Origin: Pseudomonadota bacterium
GTDB taxonomy: Bacteria; Pseudomonadota; Gammaproteobacteria; Legionellales; Legionellaceae
Direction: 5' to 3'
DNA: 36,010 nt
Assembly (NCBI GenBank): GCA_021849905.1
Contig: JAJZSG010000003.1
Span: 1-36,010 of the forward strand
Positions 9,317 to 17,818 of the stretch are shown in pieces. The notes under the pieces are model-generated. The model made no database searches and was not told where the DNA came from. It worked only from the letters and a program-made list of their open reading frames with translations. Numbering within the stretch: position 1 is the first letter of the stretch; each line of letters opens with the position of its first letter. The translations under genes were made by a program, and so were the position numbers.

Positions 9317-10402
9317 TTATCGAAGCTTTAGCGTCGCCAAACCACACAAAACAAAGATAACCGTGATTATCCAAAAACGCACAATCACTTTAGGCTCAGA
9401 CCATCCTTTTAACTCAAAATGATGATGCAACGGCGCCATACGAAACAATCGTTTGCCCCCTGAATACTTAAAATAACCCACCTGTAAAATAACGGATATT
9501 GTTTCAATCACAAACAAACCGCCCATGATGAGCAACACCAATTCCTGGCGAACAACTATAGCAACCGTACCCAAAGCCGCCCCTAAAGATAGTGAGCCAA
9601 CGTCACCCATGAAAATTTGCGCAGGGTAACTATTATACCAGAGAAAACCCAAGCCAGCGCCAAGAACAGACGCACAAAAAATAGTCAGCTCACCGGTGTT
9701 CGGCACAAAAGGAATAGCCAGATAATGTGCGTAAATTGCATTACTTGATACATAAGCAAACACACCTAGCGCACTCGCAACCATTACAATCGGCATAATA
9801 GCTAACCCATCCAGACCATCGGTCAGATTAACCGCATTGCTACTACCAACAATAACGAAATAACCTAAAATAAGAAAAACAGGGCCCAAAGAAATTAAAT
9901 AGTTCTTAAAAAAAGGAACGGTTAACTGCGTGTTTATCGGGATACTAGCATTAAAATAAAGATAACTGACTGCAACTATCGCTATCATCGATTGCCAAAA
10001 ATATTTCCATCGACCTGGCAAACCTTTACTGTTTTTTAGCACTAACTTTCGGTAATCATCTACCCAACCCACAATACCGGAAGCAATCGTCACAAATAAA
10101 ACCAACCATAAACTGGCTTGATGCAAGTCACCCCACAGTAAACAACTAACCAGAATAGCCAACAGAATCAGCACGCCACCCATCGTTGGGGTTCCTGCTT
10201 TAGACAAATGACTTTTAGGACCATCATCGCGGACCATTTGACCAACTTGTAATTTTCTCAGCCATCGAATGGTCAATGGGCCACAAAAAAGACCGACCAT
10301 CAGTGCCGTCAGTGCCGCCAGAATTGAGCGGAAGGTTAAATATTGAAAGACTCGGAAACCATGATATTGGTCTTGCAATAGCTGTGTTATCCAGTAAAGC
10401 AT
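9317..10402 (-). CDS. mraY: Phospho-N-acetylmuramoyl-pentapeptide-transferase MraY
   Basis: Integral membrane enzyme that transfers phospho-MurNAc-pentapeptide from UDP to undecaprenyl phosphate, forming lipid I. The 361-residue, about ten-helix protein has DDGPKSH and TPTMGG near the first cytoplasmic loop, the aspartate motifs VDDYRK and [21 protein letters not shown], and the histidine motif [15 protein letters not shown] precedes the ATG at good spacing. Its product, lipid I, is the substrate of MurG, which is missing from this cluster. A 145-base gap separates it from murF. Confidence 0.97.
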   Translation of the reverse strand: MLYWITQLLQDQYHGFRVFQYLTFRSILAALTALMVGLFCGPLTIRWLRKLQVGQMVRDDGPKSHLSKAGTPTMGGVLILLAILVSCLLWGDLHQASLWLVLFVTIASGIVGWVDDYRKLVLKNSKGLPGRWKYFWQSMIAIVAVSYLYFNASIPINTQLTVPFFKNYLISLGPVFLILGYFVIVGSSNAVNLTDGLDGLAIMPIVMVASALGVFAYVSSNAIYAHYLAIPFVPNTGELTIFCASVLGAGLGFLWYNSYPAQIFMGDVGSLSLGAALGTVAIVVRQELVLLIMGGLFVIETISVILQVGYFKYSGGKRLFRMAPLHHHFELKGWSEPKVIVRFWIITVIFVLCGLATLKLR

Positions 10403-10547
10403 TTTATACCTACCTGGTCAGGGGATTGAAAAAAAGGGCGCAGCATATCACACACTCCGCGCAGTCACAAAGACAGCTAACAGATAGTTAAATCGCGTTT
10501 CATTTTCTCATAACAGACACGGTCATCAGATAACAATGCTGGAAGTA

Positions 10548-11882
10548 TTATGACGCATCTGTTAGTCGGTGCACAATTCTCTCCATTGCACTAGATCGCG
10601 ATCCTTTAACCAATACCGTAGTTTCGGCATCCAAATGCTTAACCAAGTCAAGAATCAACGCATCGTGTGTCGCGTAATGTTTTGCACCATAACCAAAGGC
10701 TCTGGCCGTGTTTTCGCTGTCAATGCCACAAGTCATGACTCTATCAATACCCAAATCACGGGCAGCCAATCCAACCTCTCGATGATGCTGCTCGCTCCAG
10801 TCACCCAACTCCACCATATCACCAAACACAAAAATACGTAAGCCTTGTCGTAAAGCCAACACATCAAGTGCCGTTAGCACAGAACGTAGATTGGCATTAT
10901 ACGTATCATCGATTACGGTGGCTTGACGCTGTCCTTCTAGAAAGGTCATGCGTCCTGAAACCCCGCCAAACTCAGACAGTCCTGAAACAATATCAGGCAG
11001 CCCAATGCCTAAAGCATAGGTGCACGAGGCGGCAGCTAAGGCATTACTCACATTATGAATTCCCGGAACCGCGAGTTGAATAATCGTATCATTATTAAAA
11101 AGCGATAACGTAAACGTGGCGCAACCCTGCTCATTAAAGGCAATATCGCGTGCACAAACCTCAGCGGGCTTCAGTCTTGAGAAACGAATGATTTTTTTAT
11201 CGAGCAAAACATTATCCCAAAAATGCGCATACGCATCATCATCGTTTATTACCGCAACACCATTTGGTAAAAGACCTTGATGAATTTCACCTTTCGCTCG
11301 AGCCACGCCATCGATAGAGCCAAAACCTTCAATATGGGCGGGAGCAATATTATTAATCAGCGTAACATTTGGTTTAACCAACGCAACCGTATGTGCAATT
11401 TCACCAATGTGATTAGCTCCTAATTCAAATACCGCGTATCGATGAAACGCTTGCAACTGTAAAACACTTAAAGGCACGCCGACGTGATTATTCAGATTAC
11501 CCGGCGTTGCAAAAGCAGGCTTGGGAAGAATGGACGCTATCATATCTTTAACGGTTGTTTTTCCGTTACTTCCCGTTAATGCAATGACCTGAGCATCCAA
11601 TTGTTGGCGATGATGCGCTGCAATCATCGCTAACGCCTGCAAAGTATCAGGCACAATCCACTGAGGAACGGCAACATCAGGCATACGTCGATGACACACA
11701 ATCGCTACAGCACCCGCTAATTCGGCAGTCTTAATAAAGTCATGGCCATCAAAGCGCTCCCCAATAAGCGCAATAAAGACATGGCCCGGCTTAACTTGTC
11801 GACTGTCTATGCTAACACCGGTTGGAATATCTCGACTCTCGCAAATTATATTAAATAATCTCGCTACGTCTGATAATGTCAT
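10548..11882 (-). CDS. murF: UDP-N-acetylmuramoyl-tripeptide--D-alanyl-D-alanine ligase MurF
   Basis: Last Mur ligase, attaching D-Ala-D-Ala to the UDP-MurNAc tripeptide. It carries the substrate-binding IDSRQVKPGHVFIAL at about 25-39, the ATP loop GSNGKTT (104-110), the FELGANHIGEI motif, the NNIAPAH segment and DDTYNANL. At 444 residues it has the family size. AGGAGG lies upstream of the ATG. The gene follows zipA by 15 bases and is probably cotranscribed with it; murE, which usually precedes murF, is not present. Confidence 0.97.
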   Translation of the reverse strand: MTLSDVARLFNIICESRDIPTGVSIDSRQVKPGHVFIALIGERFDGHDFIKTAELAGAVAIVCHRRMPDVAVPQWIVPDTLQALAMIAAHHRQQLDAQVIALTGSNGKTTVKDMIASILPKPAFATPGNLNNHVGVPLSVLQLQAFHRYAVFELGANHIGEIAHTVALVKPNVTLINNIAPAHIEGFGSIDGVARAKGEIHQGLLPNGVAVINDDDAYAHFWDNVLLDKKIIRFSRLKPAEVCARDIAFNEQGCATFTLSLFNNDTIIQLAVPGIHNVSNALAAASCTYALGIGLPDIVSGLSEFGGVSGRMTFLEGQRQATVIDDTYNANLRSVLTALDVLALRQGLRIFVFGDMVELGDWSEQHHREVGLAARDLGIDRVMTCGIDSENTARAFGYGAKHYATHDALILDLVKHLDAETTVLVKGSRSSAMERIVHRLTDAS

Positions 11883-11897
11883 TCCATTTCCTCCTGC

Positions 11898-12662
11898 TTA
11901 AGCCATAGCTGACTGTTCGGGAATGGGCTCAATACTCAATTGCTGATAGTATCGGCGCAAACTGGCATCAGAAAAAGGTCGCTGCTTATCGTCCAGAAAA
12001 TGGGCGCCCAACCCTTCGCTGAGGTGCTTTGCGGTATCTAACATCGTCGTTAACCGTTCGGAATCAATCGTTGAGTTTCCTGATGGATGCATAAACAAGC
12101 ATAATCCATTAACACTAAACGCACCCATATTTTGCAAATCAAACACGCCAGTGGGTGTAGCTGCTGCCAGACTAAATAACAAAGGCCCTTGTCCATTTTG
12201 GTGTTGATGACGGTGAAACAGCTGTCCTTCCCCAAAACGTAGTCCTTCAGCAAGCAAGGTTTGTAAAAGTTCATACCCGGCTAACTGCCTGTCTTTCTGC
12301 GCTGACAAAAACATCATCACCGGCTGACTAACCTTATTAGCAACTAACGCTGGCTTATCCTGTTGTGGCGAACTACGTAAAGCCGGCCTCACATCAACGG
12401 ACTTAGACCCTGCAATTTGCGTAGGCGTATCCGTATCACCATCATCACGGTTAATTTTGCGGACTGATATGATGTCATCATGCTTAAGATCCAGGACGTC
12501 GCTAATAGGTGGCTGAGACGAAAACACCTGAGCGTTGCTTCGGTTCTCTCGCGAAGCAACAAGACTATACTGACTACGTCGCTCCTTGATCATCCGATAA
12601 ATAGCAATAACAACACCAACAAGTAATATAACATTAAGTAACAAGCTCCAATTTGCATGCAT
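11898..12662 (-). CDS. zipA: Cell division protein ZipA
   Basis: Bitopic inner-membrane protein that bundles FtsZ and anchors the Z ring by binding the FtsZ C-terminal peptide. The protein has an N-out membrane helix at about residues 5-23, a basic stretch, a variable linker rich in S, P, D and Q (about 30-110), and a C-terminal ZipA domain (about 115-250) with the recognisable LFHRHQHQNGQGPLLFSLA, TPTGVFDLQNMG and LCLFMHPSG segments. The ATG is preceded by AGGAG, part of which can pair with an upstream CTCCT. Location directly upstream of murF is unusual; in many gammaproteobacteria zipA neighbours ligA. Confidence 0.93.
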   Translation of the reverse strand: MHANWSLLLNVILLVGVVIAIYRMIKERRSQYSLVASRENRSNAQVFSSQPPISDVLDLKHDDIISVRKINRDDGDTDTPTQIAGSKSVDVRPALRSSPQQDKPALVANKVSQPVMMFLSAQKDRQLAGYELLQTLLAEGLRFGEGQLFHRHQHQNGQGPLLFSLAAATPTGVFDLQNMGAFSVNGLCLFMHPSGNSTIDSERLTTMLDTAKHLSEGLGAHFLDDKQRPFSDASLRRYYQQLSIEPIPEQSAMA

Positions 12663-12884
12663 GATTTTTCTCCTACTTTATAAGGAGTATGAACGCGTTT
12701 GATACGAATTGACAAGCCTTATTTGAGGCCAATAGTAATAGAATGTGTTGATCTTACAAATATCTAAGTTGTACGGTTTATTTTTGAGCTTAAATGCGTT
12801 TTAAATAAAATAACTGATTGTTCATTATTATTCCGAAAAGTTATTTTACAAGCGCAATTAAATCACATTTAAAACAACACGTTG

Positions 12885-13838
12885 TCACAATACAAGCAAT
12901 GGAGGCAATGTGGCGTCTTCAGTCAAGAAAACATCGGAATGTGCAAATAATCCAATGTGTGGAACCAAACCAAGGGGTGGTGTTGGAGCAGCACGACTTC
13001 CCAAATTAAAATAAGATTGAATGTAAATTGGTAAATTAATAAACCCAATCGATGCAATTTTTCCCAAGAGCAAAGTCGCCTCAACCAGATAATTTTCTGC
13101 CTCAAAAAGAAACCGAGTAAACGTCAATGGCATTAAAACCAGTCCTAAAATAATCTGCTTCGCTCGCATTGTCCAGGACGCATCATCCATCCATTGTTCA
13201 GTCATGGCATTAAACGCATCCTCTATATCGTCATCAGAAAGCTCAACAATGAGGATAGTTATTGATTCAAGCATGGCTTTCATTACGGCAATTTTCGCAA
13301 GCTGACTGGCATATCGATTAGCAGTAACAAATTCTAATAAACTTATTTCTAAGGCCTTAATCACGCGATAAGGAATAGTGGTCACCGATAAATTAGCCGT
13401 GTAAAAAAATACAGCTGATAAATTCACACCTAACCCAAAAAACCAAATGATATCTTGTATCTGCTTTGAATATTGCTCATACAAATACAAATCAGGATAC
13501 TCATTTTTTAATGACGACGATAAGAACGATATGAAAAAGAAACCGACCTCGTCAGCGCCAACAACATCCTGATTTACCAAGACCAGTTGGTCAACGTCTG
13601 CTGGAAATAATGTAATAAACTCAGGCGAAGGGGGAAATGGCATTGAAGTCAAGTTCGCTCGAGAGTCGAAATAGTAAACCTTATCTTCAAATAGCATATA
13701 ACAATGACGATTATTTGATAAATCAGCAAGTCTCACATCAGAGAAGGTGGTCGGATCTGAAGATACTCGTGTTAGATACATAGGAGCAGAAAAGGCATTA
13801 AAAAACAACTTGCCTATTCTTGCTTTAATACTCTGCAC
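12885..13838 (-). CDS. Hypothetical protein with several hydrophobic segments
   Basis: Not recognised. A 317-residue product read from a GTG at 13838 that lacks a visible Shine-Dalgarno; the first in-frame ATG is 19 codons later (13781), so the true start is uncertain. Hydrophobic stretches occur near DEVGFFFISFL, IIWFFGLGVNLSAVFFY, QIILGLVLMPLTFTRFLF and the segment LLLGKIASIGFINLPIY; an acidic patch (ELSDDDIEDAF) separates them. This suggests a membrane-associated protein, but no family motif or catalytic signature stands out. It stands alone between zipA and the desaturase with intergenic gaps of over 200 bases on both sides. A lineage-specific gene is likely; no function is proposed. Confidence 0.6.
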   Translation of the reverse strand: MQSIKARIGKLFFNAFSAPMYLTRVSSDPTTFSDVRLADLSNNRHCYMLFEDKVYYFDSRANLTSMPFPPSPEFITLFPADVDQLVLVNQDVVGADEVGFFFISFLSSSLKNEYPDLYLYEQYSKQIQDIIWFFGLGVNLSAVFFYTANLSVTTIPYRVIKALEISLLEFVTANRYASQLAKIAVMKAMLESITILIVELSDDDIEDAFNAMTEQWMDDASWTMRAKQIILGLVLMPLTFTRFLFEAENYLVEATLLLGKIASIGFINLPIYIQSYFNLGSRAAPTPPLGLVPHIGLFAHSDVFLTEDATLPPLLVL

Positions 13839-14011
13839 AAAAACAAGTGGATTATATATCGTTTAATAGGGTTATAACAAAGTTAATTTGCACATTCACA
13901 AGATCTGCTTAGTCAGTAAGTAACGACTCACTACAGAATACTATATGATTAAAAAAAAATCAATAAGTCTAATGCAATCCATTTTATCACGTTAAACGTA
14001 ACTTAACAGTT

Positions 14012-14042
14012 ACGTCATCCTTCACTGTTCTAAGGATGACGT
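14012..14042. terminator. Strong inverted repeat downstream of the desaturase gene
   Basis: A perfect 11-bp stem ACGTCATCCTT (14012-14022) / AAGGATGACGT (14032-14042) with a 9-base loop lies about 42 bases beyond the desaturase stop. Its left arm shares ACGT with a second inverted repeat ACGTAAC / GTTACGT (13997-14016), so the two hairpins are mutually exclusive. No U-run follows on the minus strand, so a Rho-independent terminator is possible but not certain. Confidence 0.45.
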
Positions 14043-14083
14043 CGATTCAATTTGATTAAATAAAAATCAAACCTATCGGCGTC

Positions 14084-15280
14084 TTAAACCGCCGTCTTAG
14101 GCACATACCCTTTTAACTGCTGAGCGAACTGATGCAACACATCCAATCCCGACTCTTCAGCTTGTTTACACCATTGTTGCAAAGCTTCAATCAACTCTTT
14201 TTGTGAAGCGGCTGTTTTCAACCATACATTTTGCAACGATTGCCTGTATGCATAAACAAGTCTTAATTGCTCATAACGTTTTAACAAGGCTTGCAAATGA
14301 GAGGTTGATTGAGGCGATAATAAAGTCTCCTCACGCCGTAACAGAACTCCAGCAGATTGAATCAATCGTTTGTCTTCTTTATTTCTAGCATGGGTTTGCT
14401 TAACTTGGGTTAATATAGGACAAATTACCCGCTTGTAGTAATGAGACATCACCTGAAAACGATTACCAATGACAGCTTTAACCGTCTCTAAATCAACGTG
14501 GCGTTTTCCTTCCTGTCGAGCCAATTGGGGTGGCAATTTTTTAACTTTAGCAAGGCCCAAAATTGATAAACAACGAATATACATCCAGCCAATATCAAAC
14601 TCCCACCATTTTACAGAAAATTTAGCGGATGATGCAAAAGTATGGTGATTATTATGTAACTCTTCTCCACCAATCCAAAAACCCCAGGGAAAAATATTCG
14701 TTGCCGCATCGTGACACTCAAAGTTGCGATACCCCCAAAAATGACCTATACCATTCACCACTCCAGCCGCCCAAACCGGGATCCACATCATCTGGATAGC
14801 CCAAATTGAGACACCGGGAATACCGAATAAAATTAAGTCGATTGCTAACATGATCAAAATGCCCTTGGACGAAAATCGTGAATAGACATTTCGCTCAATC
14901 CAGTCATCTGGTGTTCCGTGAGAATATTTCGCAACCATCTCGTCGTCTTTCGATGCCGCACGATATAATTCAGCACCCTCCCAAAATACTTTTTTAATCC
15001 CTAAAACAACCGGACTATGCGGATCACCCTCAACATCAGTTGTCGCATGGTGTTTACGATGAATGGCAACCCATTGACCAGTAACCATACCCGTTGTTAT
15101 CCAAAGCCAAAAACGAAACACATGACTCACTGCAGGATGCAAGGTAAGCGCTCGATGAGTTTGATAGCGATGCAAATAAATCGTGACTGACGCAATTGTC
15201 ATTTGCGTCAACACAACGGTTGCCAACACATATCCCCAAAAAGACAAGTTTAAAACACCAAAAATCATGTCAGAAATCAT
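14084..15280 (-). CDS. Fatty-acid (acyl-CoA type) desaturase
   Basis: Membrane di-iron desaturase that introduces a cis double bond into fatty acyl chains. The three histidine boxes are visible: HRYQTHRA (about 37-44), HRKHH (about 74-78) and HNNHH in the segment GGEELHNNHH (about 210). Paired hydrophobic segments flank them. A helical, charged C-terminal tail of about 150 residues follows, which gives the 398-residue length similar to the Pseudomonas DesA class. The gene stands alone, divergent from the small membrane protein/plsC pair, with an 8-bp tandem repeat in the shared upstream region. Substrate (phospholipid-linked versus CoA-linked acyl chain) cannot be told from sequence. Confidence 0.9.
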   Translation of the reverse strand: MISDMIFGVLNLSFWGYVLATVVLTQMTIASVTIYLHRYQTHRALTLHPAVSHVFRFWLWITTGMVTGQWVAIHRKHHATTDVEGDPHSPVVLGIKKVFWEGAELYRAASKDDEMVAKYSHGTPDDWIERNVYSRFSSKGILIMLAIDLILFGIPGVSIWAIQMMWIPVWAAGVVNGIGHFWGYRNFECHDAATNIFPWGFWIGGEELHNNHHTFASSAKFSVKWWEFDIGWMYIRCLSILGLAKVKKLPPQLARQEGKRHVDLETVKAVIGNRFQVMSHYYKRVICPILTQVKQTHARNKEDKRLIQSAGVLLRREETLLSPQSTSHLQALLKRYEQLRLVYAYRQSLQNVWLKTAASQKELIEALQQWCKQAEESGLDVLHQFAQQLKGYVPKTAV

Positions 15281-15358
15281 GAGTCACTCCACGTTTACAA
15301 TCGATGAAAGATCTGTTTTGAGCTAACTATATTTAAAAATTTGTATGCAACTGCCAGG

Positions 15359-15390
15359 ACGTCTTTACGTCTTTACGTCTTTACGTCTTT
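15359..15390. repeat. Four-copy 8-bp tandem repeat (acgtcttt) in a divergent promoter region
   Basis: The unit ACGTCTTT is repeated four times without mismatch and is followed by ATA. It sits in the 203-base gap between the divergently transcribed desaturase (starts at 15280, minus) and the small membrane protein (starts at 15484, plus). Perfect short tandem repeats can change copy number by strand slippage. Being intergenic, such changes would alter promoter spacing rather than a reading frame. Confidence 0.9.
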
Positions 15391-15483
15391 ATATCCGTAC
15401 ATATTAACACAAATTGTGCAGTTAGTCTTGCACTAATGCTTTTTGTGATGGATAATTCGTAAACAATCAGCACGAGGCGCATC

Positions 15484-15741
15484 ATGAATCATAATTTACA
15501 GCGTGTCTTCAGGCAACTGATTCTCAGAATAAGTCCTTTTCTTATTTTAGGCATTGCCATTGCTTTTGGTATAGGACTGCTCATTTTGTTTTATTATGTT
15601 CTGTTGTGGGGCATTGCCATTGGTTGTTTTCTGTGGTTAATCAGTCTGGTTAAACGTCGCTTTCGAAAAGACACCTTTGTCGAAACCATTCAAAAAAAAC
15701 CACACACCCATAAACCTCGCGGTAGAATTATTGACCAGTAA
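15484..15741 (+). CDS. Small membrane protein upstream of plsC
   Basis: Not recognised as a named family. The 85-residue product has a basic N-terminus, two adjacent hydrophobic segments (about residues 15-38 and 40-56, around FLILGIAIAFGIGLLILFYY and GIAIGCFLWLISLV) and a strongly basic C-terminal tail, suggesting a hairpin inner-membrane protein with positively charged cytoplasmic ends. GAGG lies at good spacing before the ATG. The gene ends 13 bases before plsC and is probably cotranscribed, so a role near phospholipid synthesis is conceivable but unproven. Confidence 0.7.
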   Translation: MNHNLQRVFRQLILRISPFLILGIAIAFGIGLLILFYYVLLWGIAIGCFLWLISLVKRRFRKDTFVETIQKKPHTHKPRGRIIDQ

Positions 15742-15754
15742 ATAGGTAAAAACC

Positions 15755-16495
15755 ATGAAAGTAAGTAAACTTCGTACATTTCAGATTATTGTCGTATCAC
15801 TTCTTTACACCGGCTACACCTGTCTTCGAGCGATATTAATGGGGCTAAGTGGACGCATCACACGCCAATGGTGTGATGCGGAACTTAAGCGTTGGTTTGT
15901 TCGGATTTTACGAGCCGTCAAAGTGACCTGTCAAGTAATCAATCCCGATAACATCGAACCGCTTGCAGGACAGCCCACTATTATCATGTGCAATCACAGC
16001 AGCCTCTATGACATCCCCTTAAGTTACACGGCCTTTCCTAATCACTCCATTCGCATGTTATCAAAAAAAGAACTCTCTAAGATTCCACTTATGGGAAGTG
16101 CGATGGTGGCATCAGAATTCCCTTTTGTAGACCGAAAAAATAGAACCCAAGCAATAAAAGATCTGGAGCAGGTCAAGACATTAATGGAAAGCGGCATAGT
16201 CATGTGGATAGCGCCAGAAGGCACGCGCTCGAAAGACGGTAAAGTTGCACCCTTTAAAAAAGGTGCTTTCATCACGGCCATTCAAACCGGTGCAACGATT
16301 ATTCCGATGGGCATTCGAGGGGCATTTAATATTTTACCCGCACGAACCCATCAGTTTAACTTAAACCAGCATGCAGAAATTCATATTGGTAAACCTATCG
16401 ATGCATCAAAATTCACACTGGAAACTAAAGAAGTACTGATAAAACGCGTCTTTGAAAGCATGTCTCGTTTGGTTCATCCCGATAAAATTGATTGA
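15755..16495 (+). CDS. plsC: 1-acyl-sn-glycerol-3-phosphate acyltransferase (PlsC family)
   Basis: Transfers an acyl chain to lysophosphatidic acid to give phosphatidic acid at the inner membrane. The 246-residue protein has an N-terminal membrane segment (about 8-32) and the acyltransferase blocks in order: NHSSLYD with the catalytic H81 and D86, FPFVDRKNR, PEGTRS (about 153-158) and IIPMGIRG. It belongs to the LPLAT superfamily; AGPAT activity is the likeliest reading, although related acyltransferases share these motifs. It follows the small membrane protein gene by 13 bases and converges on coaD. Confidence 0.88.
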   Translation: MKVSKLRTFQIIVVSLLYTGYTCLRAILMGLSGRITRQWCDAELKRWFVRILRAVKVTCQVINPDNIEPLAGQPTIIMCNHSSLYDIPLSYTAFPNHSIRMLSKKELSKIPLMGSAMVASEFPFVDRKNRTQAIKDLEQVKTLMESGIVMWIAPEGTRSKDGKVAPFKKGAFITAIQTGATIIPMGIRGAFNILPARTHQFNLNQHAEIHIGKPIDASKFTLETKEVLIKRVFESMSRLVHPDKID

Positions 16496-16500
16496 TGACG

Positions 16501-16566
16501 TTGAGCTGAAAACAACGATTGATCATTTCGTTGACGAAAAACGAAATGCGTTGCTTAACAGCTCAA
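16501..16566. terminator. Large three-stem nested hairpin between convergent plsC and coaD
   Basis: Three nested stems are visible: TTGAGCTG (16501-16508) with CAGCTCAA (16559-16566), CAACG (16513-16517) with CGTTG (16549-16553), and CATTTCGT (16524-16531) with ACGAAATG (16541-16548). They are separated by small internal loops and closed by a 9-base loop. The structure starts 6 bases after the plsC stop and sits in the convergent gap, so a bidirectional terminator is the simplest reading. No T-run follows on either strand. Confidence 0.5.
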
Positions 16567-16632
16567 ATGAAACATCCGATAATGATTTGTCTGCAAGCGG
16601 CTTAAGATTATTCAGATAACATGCCCAGTATA

Positions 16633-17133
16633 TTATCTAGATAAAAAATCAATCGACTTCAATGCCTGATTGACCCCATCAGGCACAAAGTCCGACACAT
16701 CTCCACCCAATCGCGCAATTTCACGAACCATAGTCGATGAAATGCACATAACATGCTCTGATGTAGTTAAAAAAAGTGTCTCTAACGTTCCAACTAATTT
16801 TTTATTCATGCCCGCTAACTGAAATTCATGGTCAAAATCAGATATACCACGTAATCCACGAATGATAATCGATGCCTCCTGTTCACGCACAAAGTTAACC
16901 AGCAGATTATCAAACCCAACTACGCTAACACCGGGTAATATACCCACGGCATCATCAACAAATGCAACGCGCTCCTTTAGAGAAAAGTAAGGCTGCTTTT
17001 TGTTACTATCGGCAACAGCGACCACAAGTTCGGGAAAAATTAAGGCGGCTCTTGAAATAATATCGATGTGACCGTTAGTAATGGGGTCAAATGTTCCGGG
17101 ATAAATAGCTTTGTGTTTCATTAAAACAGGCAT
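16633..17133 (-). CDS. coaD: Phosphopantetheine adenylyltransferase CoaD
   Basis: Catalyses the penultimate step of coenzyme A synthesis, making dephospho-CoA from phosphopantetheine and ATP. Visible are the nucleotidyltransferase motif [12 protein letters not shown] (11-22, with the TxGH box), the [14 protein letters not shown] segment, and ISSTMVRE (about 132-139). At 166 residues it is of normal size. The ATG at 17133 has AAGG about 9 bases upstream; an ATG four codons on lacks a Shine-Dalgarno. The gene is monocistronic and divergent from lolB. Confidence 0.96.
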   Translation of the reverse strand: MPVLMKHKAIYPGTFDPITNGHIDIISRAALIFPELVVAVADSNKKQPYFSLKERVAFVDDAVGILPGVSVVGFDNLLVNFVREQEASIIIRGLRGISDFDHEFQLAGMNKKLVGTLETLFLTTSEHVMCISSTMVREIARLGGDVSDFVPDGVNQALKSIDFLSR

Positions 17134-17213
17134 GTATTCGAGCCTTAAGTCTCGATTGTATATTACGAAAGTCTAGCCTATTCTTAGTTAAAAGTAACTA
17201 TGGGAGTAACACC

Positions 17214-17816
17214 GTGTCACATTCTAGAATAATCCACACATTAGGGTATTTGGGTTTAGTGTCTCTTTGTCTGATCACAACCCCAACACTGGCCCATCGA
17301 ATCGTGCCAAAACCAAGTGCATCGTCTCAAGCCCAATCTGCCAGCACATTATCGAACTGGGAATTAAAAGGTGCTATCGCTGCAAAACGTGGAAAAAAAG
17401 GCTGGACTGCATCGTTAAATTGGCATCAAAATGGTCCTAATTATTATCAAATTCGTCTATTTGGCCCCCTTGGCGGCGGCACGGTTATTGTTGAAAAGAA
17501 AGGCAATCAAATCACGTATCGGGACGGGCCCAAACTTCGCACATCGACAAATGCGGATGATTTATTACAACAAGAAACCGGCATTCGCCTGCCTGTAAAA
17601 AACCTGTATTACTGGATCAGAGGCTTACCCGCGCCTGGTCAAGTTCAATCCGCACAATACGATGCATCACATCACCTCCTGTCACTTAAGCAAGGTGGAT
17701 ATACCATTGATTATATCGGATACAAATCTGTTGGTGGATTTGGCTTACCAAACAAAGTTAGACTTCAAGGACATGGCGTCTTAATTAAGCTTGTGATTAA
17801 GCGTTGGGGTCGATGA
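17214..17816 (+). CDS. lolB: LolB-like outer-membrane lipoprotein receptor without a clear lipobox
   Basis: LolB receives lipoproteins from LolA and inserts them into the outer membrane. The 200-residue product matches the fold pattern: WELKGAIAAKRGKKGWTASLNWHQNG, the YYQIRLFGPLGGGTVIVEK core, GIRLPVKNLYYWIRGLPAPG, and a C-terminal beta stretch ending IKLVIKRWG. The GTG start has GGGAG 7 bases upstream. Unusually, the N-terminal signal region (about 1-28) lacks a consensus lipobox. The only Cys (19) is preceded by VSL, and the sequence ends like a signal peptidase I site (TLA then H). It may therefore be periplasmic, or anchored through an atypical lipobox. ispE, a frequent partner of lolB, is absent. 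Confidence 0.8.
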   Translation: MSHSRIIHTLGYLGLVSLCLITTPTLAHRIVPKPSASSQAQSASTLSNWELKGAIAAKRGKKGWTASLNWHQNGPNYYQIRLFGPLGGGTVIVEKKGNQITYRDGPKLRTSTNADDLLQQETGIRLPVKNLYYWIRGLPAPGQVQSAQYDASHHLLSLKQGGYTIDYIGYKSVGGFGLPNKVRLQGHGVLIKLVIKRWGR

Positions 17817-17818
17817 TT

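Noticed and set aside
10403-10547. A small gene or murG remnant in the mraY-murF gap
   Set aside because: The 145 bases contain no frame with a start, ribosome-binding site and coding character, and nothing resembling a glycosyltransferase.
15359-15390. Tandem repeat considered as a CRISPR fragment
   Set aside because: The unit is 8 bp with no spacers and no cas genes nearby; it is a simple tandem repeat.
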